Source: Lachnospiraceae bacterium (lineage in GTDB: Bacteria; Bacillota; Clostridia; Lachnospirales; Lachnospiraceae). Taken from it: a DNA stretch of 7,640 nt. Below are positions 1-6,408 of the stretch, one piece after another. The position numbers and the translations under genes were made by a program. Under the pieces are notes generated by a model. The model made no database searches. It was given only the letters and a program-made list of their open reading frames with translations, and was not told where the DNA came from. How positions within the stretch are numbered: the first letter of the stretch is position 1; the number at the start of each line of letters is the position of its first letter. The stretch lies in NCBI GenBank assembly GCA_900764225.1, contig CAAFNG010000073.1, positions 1 through 7,640 of the forward strand, given 5' to 3'.

Positions 1-42
1 CCGTCTAATTCGTCGGCAGCGTCAGATGTGTATAAGAGACAG
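1..42 (+). other. Illumina Nextera adapter/primer remnant (synthetic, not genomic)
   Basis: Bases 10-42 match the Nextera read-1 transposase adapter, and its last 19 bases (24-42) are the hyperactive Tn5 mosaic end. Bases 2-9 (CGTCTAAT) fit an i5 index position (I recall it as index S510), and base 1 (C) fits the last base of the P5 arm. The order primer arm, index, adapter, mosaic end is exactly that of a library molecule, so this is untrimmed sequencing adapter at a contig edge and not a natural transposon end. Genomic sequence begins at 43, which is the tagmentation cut site. Confidence 0.97.
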
Positions 43-92
43 AGATGGTGGAGAAAAACACAAAAAATCTTCAAAAAAAGGAAAAATAATGC

Positions 93-121
93 TTTACAGC
101 CTGAAAAAAGTATGTTAGAAT
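93..121 (+). promoter_or_regulatory. Sigma-A promoter for rpsF-ssb-rpsR
   Basis: There is a -35 TTTACA at 93-98, a 17-nt spacer, and a -10 TAGAAT at 116-121. The -10 is preceded by TG one base upstream (113-114), an extended -10. Predicted transcription start is near 128, giving a leader of about 70 nt before rpsF. Confidence 0.7.
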
Positions 122-144
122 CAAAAATCGTGATATATAAAATA

Positions 145-188
145 TCCTTGCTCTTTGACAGGCAAAGGGCCAAAAGACCATAAGGAGG
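145..188 (+). promoter_or_regulatory. rpsF leader structure that can cover the Shine-Dalgarno
   Basis: GCTCTTTG (150-157) pairs with CAAAGGGC (163-170) as an 8-bp stem with one G-U pair and loop ACAGG. Just outside it, TCCTT (145-149) is fully complementary to AAGGA (182-186), which is part of the AAGGAGG ribosome binding site of rpsF. The two helices would stack, leaving bases 171-181 as a one-sided loop. Firmicutes rpsF leaders are known to carry an RNA motif bound by the S6:S18 complex. The position fits such an element, but I do not see the CCG triplet I associate with that motif, so identity is inferred only. Confidence 0.4.
182..188 (+). promoter_or_regulatory. Ribosome binding site that fixes the rpsF start
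   Basis: AAGGAGG lies 11 nt before the ATG at 200. The reading frame is open upstream to a TTG at 155, but that codon has no Shine-Dalgarno and the added residues do not resemble S6, so this site selects the ATG. Confidence 0.85.
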
Positions 189-199
189 TTAAGACAAGC

Positions 200-487
200 A
201 TGAACAAGTACGAGTTAGCATTAGTTGTGAGCGCTAAGCTTGAGGACGAAGCACGTGACGCTGTAGTTGAGAAAGCTAAAAGCTACATTACACGTTACAA
301 CGGCGTGATCACAGAAGTTGAAGAATGGGGTAAGAAGAAATTAGCTTACGAGATTCAGAAAATGCATGAAGGCTTCTACTATTTTATTCAGTTTGAAGCA
401 GATTCTCAGTGCCCAGCGGAGATCGAGAGACATGTCCGCATCATGGACAATGTATTAAGATACCTGGTTGTCAAGAAAGAGGCATAA
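200..487 (+). CDS. rpsF: Small-subunit ribosomal protein S6 (bS6)
   Basis: S6 binds 16S rRNA in the central domain of the 30S subunit as a heterodimer with S18, whose gene lies two downstream. The 95-residue product has the usual length and begins MNKYELALVV, the first beta strand of the ferredoxin-like S6 fold. Family hallmarks include the WGKKKLAYEI stretch at residues 43-52, the aromatic GFYYF strand at 59-63, and the RHVRIMDNVLRYLVVK helix-strand near 78-92. The start is set by AAGGAGG at 182-188. It is the first gene of rpsF-ssb-rpsR and is read from the extended -10 promoter at 93-121. A leader hairpin could allow feedback by S6:S18, as known in other Firmicutes. The gene looks intact, with nothing odd in it. 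Confidence 0.97.
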   Translation: MNKYELALVVSAKLEDEARDAVVEKAKSYITRYNGVITEVEEWGKKKLAYEIQKMHEGFYYFIQFEADSQCPAEIERHVRIMDNVLRYLVVKKEA

Positions 488-562
488 TTTTTTTGCAGCG
501 TATTTCAGAAAATACCATTAAGAACCTGTTCAGTTAAGTGAAATCATAAGAGAGGTAGAACG

Positions 563-1021
563 ATGAACAAAGTAATATTAATGGGACGCTTGACAAGAGA
601 TCCTGAGGTGAGATATTCCGCAGGAGAGAATGCCCTGGCAATCGCCAGATATACACTGGCAGTTGACCGCAGATTCCGTCGTGACGGAGAGGCAAGTGCT
701 GATTTTATCAGCTGCGTTTCTTTCGGACGTACAGCAGAGTTTGCGGAGAAGTATTTCAGACAGGGACTGAAAATTGCAGTTACGGGACGTATCCAGACAG
801 GAAGCTATACGAACCGTGAGGGACAGAAGGTTTATACGACAGAGGTCGTTGTTGAGGAACAGGAATTTGCCGAGAGCAAAGCATCCAGTGACAGCTATGC
901 AGCGAGTCATCCTCAGACAAATGCGGCACCTGCACCGTCTATGCCAGGTCCAAGCGCAGCAAGCGCCGACGGCTTCATGAACATTCCGGACGGAATTGAC
1001 GAGGAGCTGCCGTTCAACTAG
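563..1021 (+). CDS. ssb: Single-stranded DNA-binding protein SSB
   Basis: SSB coats single-stranded DNA in replication, recombination and repair, and recruits partners through its C-terminal tail. The 152-residue product has an N-terminal OB fold (about 1-105: NKVILMGRLTRDPEVRY at the start, ISCVSFGRTAEFAEKY at 49-64, VTGRIQTGSY at 73-82). A disordered linker rich in Ala, Ser and Pro follows (about 106-138), then an acidic tip DEELPFN (146-152). The tip usually ends in Pro-Phe; here one Asn follows the Phe (codons CCG TTC AAC TAG). A ribosome binding site, AGAGAGG (549-555), precedes the ATG. The position between rpsF and rpsR is the conserved Firmicutes place for the essential replication SSB (SsbA type). 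The 75-nt gap after rpsF holds a T-run (488-494) and a weak AT hairpin (500-515), which do not form a terminator. Confidence 0.96.
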   Translation: MNKVILMGRLTRDPEVRYSAGENALAIARYTLAVDRRFRRDGEASADFISCVSFGRTAEFAEKYFRQGLKIAVTGRIQTGSYTNREGQKVYTTEVVVEEQEFAESKASSDSYAASHPQTNAAPAPSMPGPSAASADGFMNIPDGIDEELPFN

Positions 1022-1023
1022 AA

Positions 1024-1043
1024 CATCTGCTTTAAGACAGATG
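1024..1043 (+). other. Small hairpin between ssb and rpsR
   Basis: CATCTG (1024-1029) and CAGATG (1038-1043) can form a 6-bp stem with an 8-nt loop just after the ssb stop and 13 nt before the AGGAGG of rpsR. There is no T-run, so it is not a terminator. A role in mRNA stability or processing is possible but unproven. Confidence 0.25.
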
Positions 1044-1070
1044 ATACGAATAAGATAGGAGGAAACAATC

Positions 1071-1334
1071 ATGGCTTACAATAGAGGCGAGAGACCAGAT
1101 TCTCCGATGAAGAGAAGAGGCGGACGCAGAAGAAAAAAAGTTTGTGTATTCTGCGGTAAAGAGAATAACGAGATTGATTACAAGGATGTAGCAAAGTTAA
1201 GAAAGTATGTTTCCGAGAGAGGTAAAATTCTCCCGAGAAGAATTACAGGTAACTGCGCGAAACATCAGAGAGCACTGACAGTTGCTGTTAAGAGAGCACG
1301 TCATATGTCCCTGATGCCATACGTTCAGGACTAA
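1071..1334 (+). CDS. rpsR: Small-subunit ribosomal protein S18 (bS18), zinc-site form
   Basis: S18 pairs with S6 on the platform of the 30S subunit. The 87-residue product has a basic N-terminal tail ([11 protein letters not shown], 13-23), the conserved EIDYKDV segment (34-40), and the [11 protein letters not shown] core (57-67). The C-terminal [12 protein letters not shown] (73-84) is also typical. Cys25 and Cys28 (CVFC) together with Cys62 and His65 (CAKH) form a likely zinc site, the so-called C+ form of S18; E. coli S18 lacks it. A perfect AGGAGG (1057-1062) lies 8 nt before the ATG. It is the last gene of rpsF-ssb-rpsR and a strong terminator follows within 16 nt. Confidence 0.97.
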   Translation: MAYNRGERPDSPMKRRGGRRRKKVCVFCGKENNEIDYKDVAKLRKYVSERGKILPRRITGNCAKHQRALTVAVKRARHMSLMPYVQD

Positions 1335-1349
1335 TTCCGATCATCCAAG

Positions 1350-1403
1350 AAGCCGGTGTGAAACAGATGCAAGTCGTCTGTTAAGCATCGGCTTTGTTTT
1401 TTT
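1350..1403 (+). terminator. Intrinsic terminator after rpsR
   Basis: The outer stem AAGCCGGTG (1350-1358) pairs with CATCGGCTT (1386-1394), 9 bp with one G-U. An inner stem pairs ACAGAT (1363-1368) with GTCTGT (1376-1381). A T-rich tract ending in seven Ts runs to 1403. It separates the ribosomal-protein operon from gdpP. Confidence 0.88.
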
Positions 1404-1455
1404 ATCGAATTCCCACGTGAACGGGTTAAATGTCTGGCGATTTATATCATAAGTA

Positions 1456-1484
1456 TGGAATTATAATGAGGAATCTGTTATAAT
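1456..1484 (+). promoter_or_regulatory. Probable promoter for gdpP-rplI-dnaB
   Basis: A perfect -10 TATAAT at 1479-1484 is preceded by TG with one base between (1476-1477), an extended -10. The -35 at the 17-nt spacing is poor (TGGAAT, 1456-1461), as extended -10 promoters tolerate. A second TATAAT at 1462-1467 lacks a convincing -35. Start would be near 1491, leaving a leader of about 39 nt. Confidence 0.6.
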
Positions 1485-1529
1485 AAAAGATAACTTATGG
1501 TTAAATTACGTTAAGAACAGGAAAAGGCA

Positions 1530-3584
1530 ATGAACAACAAAGTTAAATTTAAAGGGCCCATGAAACACTTCATGCGCTGGCCGCTGTATCTTTCGGTGCT
1601 GGTCGTGCTGCTGGATCTGCTGGTGTTTATTGTAAGTGTGAAAGCCGGAATTCTGGTGTCTATAGGTACTGTGATCTACATTTTTATCGCAGTACAGCTT
1701 TTTCGTTATAACAAACCGCTGATCATCAACGATATGATCGCATTTGCCAATCAGTATGATGTGGTGGAAAAGAGGATGCTTGAGGAGCTGGCACTGCCAT
1801 ATGCCATTATGGATATGGAAGGGCGGATGATCTGGTCAAACCGTATTTTTTCGGAGATCACGGGAAGAGATCAGTTCTACAAAAAAAATATCAGCACGAT
1901 TTTTCCGGATATTACTCCGGATAAGCTTCCGGTAGCAGACGAGCTGGAGATTTCCGAGATGAGTACACATTTCGGAGAAAGGATCTACAGAGTCTCCATG
2001 CAGCGTGTGACAATGGGAGAAGTGGTAAGCCACGCAGATATTCTGGAGGATATGTCACAGAATGTAAGTCTGATCGCCATGTATCTTTACGATGAGACAG
2101 AGCTTAAGGAGTACATTCAGAAAAACGAGGATAATAAGCTGGTAGTAGCACTAGCCTATCTGGATAATTATGAGGAAGCTCTTGAGAGTGTGGAGGATGT
2201 GAGAAGATCACTTCTGATCGCACTGATTGACCGGAAGATTACGAAATATTTTTCCAATTTTGATGGCCTTGTAAAGAAGCTTGAGAAGGACAAATATCTT
2301 CTGATCATGCGTCAGAGTTCTCTGGAAACCCTGAAGGAACAGAGATTCCACATTCTGGATGAAGTTAAGACTGTCAACATCGGAAATGAGATGGCAGTGA
2401 CCTTAAGTATCGGAATCGGTCTGAATGCATCGACTTATATTCAGAATTATGAATATGCCCGGATCGCCATTGAGATGGCACTGGGACGTGGCGGTGATCA
2501 GGTTGTGATCAAAAATGGCAACAATATTACCTACATTGGCGGTAAGGCTCAGCAGATGGAGAAATCCACCCGTGTGAAGGCCCGTGTGAAGGCACAGGCA
2601 TTGAAGGAATTTATGAGCACCAAGGACCGTGTTGTGGTCATGGGACATAAGATCACAGATGTAGATGCTCTTGGCGCCGGAATCGGTATATACCGTGCCG
2701 GTAAGACACTTGGAAAGCCGGTGCATATTGTAATCAATGATCCGACAACTTCTATCCGCCCTCTGATGAGTGGCTTTATGGAGAATCCGGATTACGAGCC
2801 ATCTATGTTTGTGGACAGCAGTCAGGCGAAAGAACTTGTGGATAATAATACGGTCGTGATCGTAGTGGATACCAACAAGCCAAGCTATACGGAATGCCAG
2901 GATCTTCTCTATATGACGAAGACGATTGTTGTGCTGGATCATCATCGCCGGGGTAGTGAAGTGATACAGAATGCAGTTCTTTCCTATGTGGAGCCTTATG
3001 CTTCCTCAACCTGTGAGATGGTTGCAGAGATCCTGCAGTATTTTGCAGACGGGCTGAAGCTTCGCAGTATTGAGGCGGACTGTATTTATGCGGGTATCAT
3101 GATTGATACCAATAATTTTACAACAAGAGCAGGTGTGCGTACCTTTGAGGCGGCAGCATTCCTGCGTAGATGCGGAGCGGATGTGACACGTGTACGTAAG
3201 ATGCTCCGTGATAATATTGATTCCTATAAGGCAAGAGCTGAGGCTGTACGTACCGCAGAAATCTATAGAGATTGTTTTGCGATTGCAAGATGTCCGAGCG
3301 AGGGTCTGGAAAGTCCGACCGTTGTAGGTGCACAGGCGGCAAATGAGCTTCTGAATATTGCCGGAGTCAAGGCATCATTTGTTCTTACCAGCTATAATAA
3401 CGAGGTTTACATCAGTGCCCGGGCCATTGATGAGGTCAACGTACAGGTCATGATGGAACGAATGGGAGGCGGCGGACATCTGAATATCGCCGGTGCCCAG
3501 GTAAAAGACACGATGGATGAGACCGAGAGAATGCTGAAAGAAATCATAGACCAGTTATATCAGGAAGGAGATAAACAGAAATGA
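1530..3584 (+). CDS. gdpP: Membrane cyclic-di-AMP phosphodiesterase GdpP (YybT family)
   Basis: The family hydrolyses the second messenger c-di-AMP to pApA, setting its level in control of osmolyte and wall homeostasis. The 684-residue product is of family length. It has two N-terminal membrane helices (about 18-37 and 40-58), then a PAS-like domain (about 81-170). Next is a degenerate GGDEF domain (about 200-335) in which the GGDEF motif is replaced around EKDKYLLIM (252-260). The DHH/DHHA1 phosphodiesterase module fills about 360-675. Metal ligands are all present: His373, Asp377 and Asp379 (HKITDVD), Asp447, DHH at 470-472, and Asp526. The DHHA1 motif GGGGH is at 646-650. The start has AGGAAAAGG (1518-1526) just upstream, a modest ribosome binding site. 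The stop overlaps the rplI start as ATGA, so the two are probably translationally coupled. The GGDEF part should be inactive as a cyclase; weak ATPase is reported for homologues. Confidence 0.94.
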   Translation: MNNKVKFKGPMKHFMRWPLYLSVLVVLLDLLVFIVSVKAGILVSIGTVIYIFIAVQLFRYNKPLIINDMIAFANQYDVVEKRMLEELALPYAIMDMEGRMIWSNRIFSEITGRDQFYKKNISTIFPDITPDKLPVADELEISEMSTHFGERIYRVSMQRVTMGEVVSHADILEDMSQNVSLIAMYLYDETELKEYIQKNEDNKLVVALAYLDNYEEALESVEDVRRSLLIALIDRKITKYFSNFDGLVKKLEKDKYLLIMRQSSLETLKEQRFHILDEVKTVNIGNEMAVTLSIGIGLNASTYIQNYEYARIAIEMALGRGGDQVVIKNGNNITYIGGKAQQMEKSTRVKARVKAQALKEFMSTKDRVVVMGHKITDVDALGAGIGIYRAGKTLGKPVHIVINDPTTSIRPLMSGFMENPDYEPSMFVDSSQAKELVDNNTVVIVVDTNKPSYTECQDLLYMTKTIVVLDHHRRGSEVIQNAVLSYVEPYASSTCEMVAEILQYFADGLKLRSIEADCIYAGIMIDTNNFTTRAGVRTFEAAAFLRRCGADVTRVRKMLRDNIDSYKARAEAVRTAEIYRDCFAIARCPSEGLESPTVVGAQAANELLNIAGVKASFVLTSYNNEVYISARAIDEVNVQVMMERMGGGGHLNIAGAQVKDTMDETERMLKEIIDQLYQEGDKQK

Positions 3585-4027
3585 AAGTAATTCTTCTGGA
3601 AGATGTGAAATCCCTGGGAAAAAAGGGACAGATCGTAAATGTAAGTGACGGATATGCAAGAAACATGATCCTGCCGAAAAAGCTTGGCGTAGAGGCTACA
3701 TCCAAGAACCTCAATGACCTCAAGCTTCGCAAGGCAAATGAGGAGAAGGTTGCACAGGAAAATCTGGATGCGGCCAAAGCTTTTGCTGAGGAACTTTCCA
3801 CAAAAGAGATTATTCTTACACTGAAAGTCGGAGAAGGTGGAAGAACATTTGGTTCTGTATCCTCCAAGGAGATCTCTGAGGCGGCAAAAAAACAGCTGAA
3901 TCTTGACATTGATAAGAAGAAACTTCAGCTGGAGAGCCCGATCCGTAATCTGGGTGTTACCAATGTGCCGGTACGTCTTCACCCGAAGGTAACCGGAAGT
4001 CTCAAGGTATGGGTAAAAGAGGCATAA
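3581..4027 (+). CDS. rplI: Large-subunit ribosomal protein L9 (bL9)
   Basis: L9 binds 23S rRNA at the base of the L1 stalk and helps keep reading frame. The 148-residue product has the normal length. The N-terminal domain (1-50) carries [16 protein letters not shown] and the signature [22 protein letters not shown] (19-40). The long connecting helix is about 42-74, and the C-terminal domain (about 77-148) holds [18 protein letters not shown] (81-98). AAGGAG (3565-3570) sits 10 nt before the ATG, inside the gdpP end, and the start codon overlaps the gdpP stop by 4 nt. dnaB follows after 3 nt. The order gdpP-rplI-dnaB is conserved in Firmicutes. The gene appears intact. Confidence 0.97.
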   Translation: MKVILLEDVKSLGKKGQIVNVSDGYARNMILPKKLGVEATSKNLNDLKLRKANEEKVAQENLDAAKAFAEELSTKEIILTLKVGEGGRTFGSVSSKEISEAAKKQLNLDIDKKKLQLESPIRNLGVTNVPVRLHPKVTGSLKVWVKEA

Positions 4028-4030
4028 TCA

Positions 4031-5359
4031 ATGGAAGAAGCATTGATCAAGAGGATTCTTCCGCACAGTATTGAGGCAGAGCAGTCGGTGATCGGGTCCA
4101 TGATTCTGGACCGTGATGCGATACTGGTTGCGTCCGAGATACTGACCAGTGATGACTTTTATCAGAAACAGTATGGCATTATTTTTGATGCCATGGTAGA
4201 GCTTTGTAATGAGGGAAAGCCGGTAGATCTGATCACATTGCAGAATCGTCTGAAGGAGAAAGAATTGCCGCCGGACATCAGCAGTATGGAATATGTCCGT
4301 GATCTGATCGCAGCAGTTCCTACCTCTGCCAATGTGAAATATTATGCGAATATCGTAAGTGAGAAGGCTGTCTTAAGAAGGCTGATCCGTACAACGGAGG
4401 AAGTGGCGAACTCCTGCTATCTTGAGAAGGAGAGTACCGAAACAATTCTTGAGGAATCTGAGAAGAAGCTTTTTAATATTCTTCAGAGAACGAACGGAAG
4501 CGATTATGTGCCAATCCAGCAGGTTGTCTTAAATGCAGTCAGCAATATTGAGAAGGCATCCAAGTTGAAGGGCTCAGTTACCGGAATTCCAACAGGATTT
4601 GTAGACCTGGATTATAAGACTTCAGGTATGCATCCTTCGGATCTTGTGCTTATCGCGGCCCGTCCTTCCATGGGAAAAACCGCGTTCGTACTGAATATTG
4701 CCCAGTATATGGCGTTTCGTAAGGATGTGACGGTGGCAATCTTCAGTCTGGAGATGTCCAAGGAACAGCTGGTAAACCGTCTGCTCGCAATGGAATCTCA
4801 TGTGGATTCCCAGAATCTTCGTACCGGTAATCTGAAGGATGAGGACTGGACGAAACTGGTGGAAGGAGCAGATATCATCGGCGGTTCCAATCTGATTATT
4901 GATGATACACCTGGTATCTCCATTGCGGAGCTTCGTTCCAAATGCAGGAAGTACAAGCTGGAACATAATCTCGGAATTATTATGATCGATTATCTTCAGC
5001 TTATGAGTGGAAGCGGTAAATCCGATTCCAGACAGCAGGAGATCTCAGATATTTCCCGTTCTCTGAAAGCACTTGCCAGAGAAATCGATGTACCGGTAAT
5101 CGCACTTTCCCAGCTGAGCCGTGCAGTAGAACAGCGACCGGATCACCGTCCGATGCTTTCTGACCTTCGAGAGTCAGGGGCCATTGAGCAGGATGCCGAT
5201 GTGGTAATGTTTATTTACCGAGACGATTATTATCATAAAGATACAGAAAAAAAAGACATTGCGGAGATCATCATAGCCAAACAGAGAAACGGCCCCATCG
5301 GAACCGTAGAACTTGTATGGCTGCCAAGATATACGCAGTTTGTAAATATGAAAAAGTAG
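4031..5359 (+). CDS. dnaB: Replicative DNA helicase DnaB (DnaC in Bacillus nomenclature)
   Basis: This hexameric helicase unwinds DNA 5' to 3' ahead of the replisome and binds primase. The 442-residue product has the all-helical N-terminal domain (about 8-108, HSIEAEQSVIGSMI near 12-25), a linker helix region (about 110-180), and the RecA-like motor (about 183-440). Visible motifs are Walker A ARPSMGKT (210-217, Lys216), the catalytic Glu241 in SLEMS, Walker B IIMIDYLQL (316-324, Asp320), the QLSRAVEQRPDHRP loop (361-374), and KQRNG (417-421) with the expected arginine finger Arg419. No intein is present. AAGAGG (4017-4022) in the end of rplI serves as ribosome binding site. The only gap to rplI is 3 nt. 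It is the last gene of the operon, ending in a terminator that shares its stop codon. Confidence 0.97.
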   Translation: MEEALIKRILPHSIEAEQSVIGSMILDRDAILVASEILTSDDFYQKQYGIIFDAMVELCNEGKPVDLITLQNRLKEKELPPDISSMEYVRDLIAAVPTSANVKYYANIVSEKAVLRRLIRTTEEVANSCYLEKESTETILEESEKKLFNILQRTNGSDYVPIQQVVLNAVSNIEKASKLKGSVTGIPTGFVDLDYKTSGMHPSDLVLIAARPSMGKTAFVLNIAQYMAFRKDVTVAIFSLEMSKEQLVNRLLAMESHVDSQNLRTGNLKDEDWTKLVEGADIIGGSNLIIDDTPGISIAELRSKCRKYKLEHNLGIIMIDYLQLMSGSGKSDSRQQEISDISRSLKALAREIDVPVIALSQLSRAVEQRPDHRPMLSDLRESGAIEQDADVVMFIYRDDYYHKDTEKKDIAEIIIAKQRNGPIGTVELVWLPRYTQFVNMKK

Positions 5360-5381
5360 AGCCGTGCGGCTCTGCTTTTTT
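5358..5381 (+). terminator. Intrinsic terminator after dnaB
   Basis: AGAGCC (5358-5363) pairs with GGCTCT (5368-5373) around the loop GTGC, followed by GC and six Ts (5376-5381). The stem starts at the second base of the dnaB TAG. An upstream AAAAAG (5351-5356) can also pair with CTTTTT (5375-5380), so the reverse direction may be terminated too. Confidence 0.85.
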
Positions 5382-5427
5382 ATGTTTTACACTACAAACC
5401 CTGTCAATTTATGTCAACCGATTTTCC

Positions 5428-5456
5428 TTGCCAATCAAAAGCTTGTACGATATACT
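5428..5456 (+). promoter_or_regulatory. Sigma-A promoter for the MerR-like gene
   Basis: TTGCCA (-35, 5428-5433) and TATACT (-10, 5451-5456) are separated by exactly 17 nt. The predicted start near 5463 falls at the left arm of an inverted repeat. Confidence 0.7.
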
Positions 5457-5461
5457 GTAAC

Positions 5462-5477
5462 TATGCAGAAATGCATA
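5462..5477 (+). promoter_or_regulatory. Inverted repeat at the start site of the MerR-like gene
   Basis: TATGCA (5462-5467) and TGCATA (5472-5477) are perfect inverted copies around GAAA. The repeat lies immediately after the -10 element, on the predicted +1. It could be an operator, for example for self-repression, or a 5' mRNA hairpin. Neither is proven. Confidence 0.4.
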
Positions 5478-5502
5478 TGATCAGGCATAAGGGGGCGTCA
5501 CG

Positions 5503-6039
5503 ATGGAAAAAAGATATACAGTTAGACAGGCCGTGACGATGACTGGCGTAAAGTCCTATGTTATGCGCTACTGGGAAGAAGAGCTTGATCTTAAGATCGG
5601 GCGCAATGAACTGGGACACCGTTATTATACACCTTATGATATTCAGCTTTTTCTTAAGATAAGTGAACTGAAGAACCGTGGACTTCAGCTGAAAGCCATA
5701 CGTACACTGATTCCCCAGCTGGCAGAAAATATGTCGGATTCAGCAGAATCAGATGTCCGGGTGCTGGAGGGAGAGGCGGTGGAAATAGAAGATGTACCGC
5801 TGACAGAACAGGAAAAATTACATGAGTTTCAGGGAAAGACAGCGGACAATGATAAGATTCTGGAATTCCAGGAGATCCTGGAACGATTAATCCGTGAAGA
5901 AATGCAGCGGAAAAAAGAAGGTGAATACCGATGCCGTTCATTGGATGAGGCCATACGCAGGCAGCAGCAGGCAAGAAGAGAAGCGGCTGCTTCCAGTGAA
6001 GGACGAAAAAACAGAAGAAACAAAAAAGGCTGCCGGTAA
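5503..6039 (+). CDS. Small MerR-like winged-helix DNA-binding protein
   Basis: The 178-residue product begins with a MerR-type winged helix: the helix-turn-helix at about 5-24 (YTVRQAVTMTGVKSYVMRYW) and wing RNELGHRYYT at 34-43. Residues 44-70 (DIQLFLKISELKNRGLQLKAIR) form the second helical pair. The rest is not a known effector domain. It has an acidic linker (about 75-105), a probable helix or coiled coil (about 115-140), and a strongly basic Arg/Lys/Gln tail (152-178) ending in GRKNRRNKKGCR. It lacks the Cys cluster of metal-sensing MerR proteins. AAGGGGG (5489-5495) precedes the ATG by 7 nt. It has its own promoter just after dnaB. The layout (HTH, coil, basic tail, RNELGH wing) recalls the chromosome-anchoring protein RacA, so a structural DNA role is an alternative to transcription control. 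Specific function is unknown. Confidence 0.85.
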   Translation: MEKRYTVRQAVTMTGVKSYVMRYWEEELDLKIGRNELGHRYYTPYDIQLFLKISELKNRGLQLKAIRTLIPQLAENMSDSAESDVRVLEGEAVEIEDVPLTEQEKLHEFQGKTADNDKILEFQEILERLIREEMQRKKEGEYRCRSLDEAIRRQQQARREAAASSEGRKNRRNKKGCR

Positions 6040-6051
6040 AGACCGACAGCC
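6028..6051. terminator. Terminator shared by the MerR-like gene and the ferredoxin gene
   Basis: GGCTG (6028-6032) pairs with CAGCC (6047-6051), and after one C-A mismatch CGGT (6034-6037) pairs with ACCG (6042-6045), loop AAAG. Read on the minus strand the stem is followed by TTTTTT (complement of 6022-6027), a strong terminator for the ferredoxin gene. On the plus strand the tail is only TCTTTCATT, which is weaker. The TAA stop of the MerR-like gene (6037-6039) lies at the loop. Confidence 0.8.
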
Positions 6052-6088
6052 TCTTTCATTCATATTGTTGCTTAAGCTGATGGTGCGA

Positions 6089-6274
<186 letters not shown>

Positions 6275-6294
6275 TTATAATGGTGTATTATATG

Positions 6295-6318
6295 TATCCC
6301 GTTTAGGGATTCTATCCC
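6295..6318. repeat. Alternating ATCCC/GGGAT repeats in the ferredoxin promoter region
   Basis: On the plus strand ATCCC (6296-6300), GTTTA, GGGAT (6306-6310), TCT, ATCCC (6314-6318) follow one another. The central GGGAT can pair with either neighbour, giving two mutually exclusive hairpins. TATCCC also recurs directly at 18-nt spacing (6295 and 6313). The block lies at and just after the predicted ferredoxin transcription start, so it could be an operator or a leader switch. Confidence 0.4.
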
Positions 6319-6319
6319 C

Positions 6320-6348
6320 ATTCTAATATATCTGTACAAAGAATACAA
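6320..6348 (-). promoter_or_regulatory. Candidate promoter for the ferredoxin gene
   Basis: On the minus strand TTGTAT (complement of 6343-6348) and TAGAAT (complement of 6320-6325) are 17 nt apart. A second TAGAAT lies 11 nt nearer the gene (6309-6314) and a TATAAT nearer still (6287-6292), so the true -10 is uncertain. GTACAAA is repeated directly at 6334-6340 and 6349-6355, overlapping or flanking the -35. Confidence 0.4.
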
Positions 6349-6408
6349 GTACAAATTTATAAACAAAAATGAAAAATGGAGATGTTTTTTCGGAGGAGAA
6401 ATGAAACG

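Noticed and set aside
24..42. Tn5 mosaic end as a sign of a natural transposon insertion
   Set aside because: It is preceded by the Nextera adapter and an index in the exact library order, so it is a sequencing artefact.
155..199. N-terminal extension of rpsF from TTG at 155
   Set aside because: There is no ribosome binding site for it, the residues are unlike S6, and AAGGAGG would be internal. The ATG at 200 gives the standard protein.
500..515. Hairpin GTATTT/AAATAC after rpsF as a terminator
   Set aside because: The stem is short and AT-rich, and the T-run lies before it, not after. ssb and rpsR have no convincing promoter of their own.
578..1072. 164-codon open frame antisense to ssb
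   Set aside because: It mirrors the codon pattern of ssb, has no ribosome binding site or recognisable domain, and ssb is beyond doubt.
2403..2945. 180-codon open frame antisense to gdpP
   Set aside because: It is a shadow of the DHH-domain coding sequence with no family resemblance.
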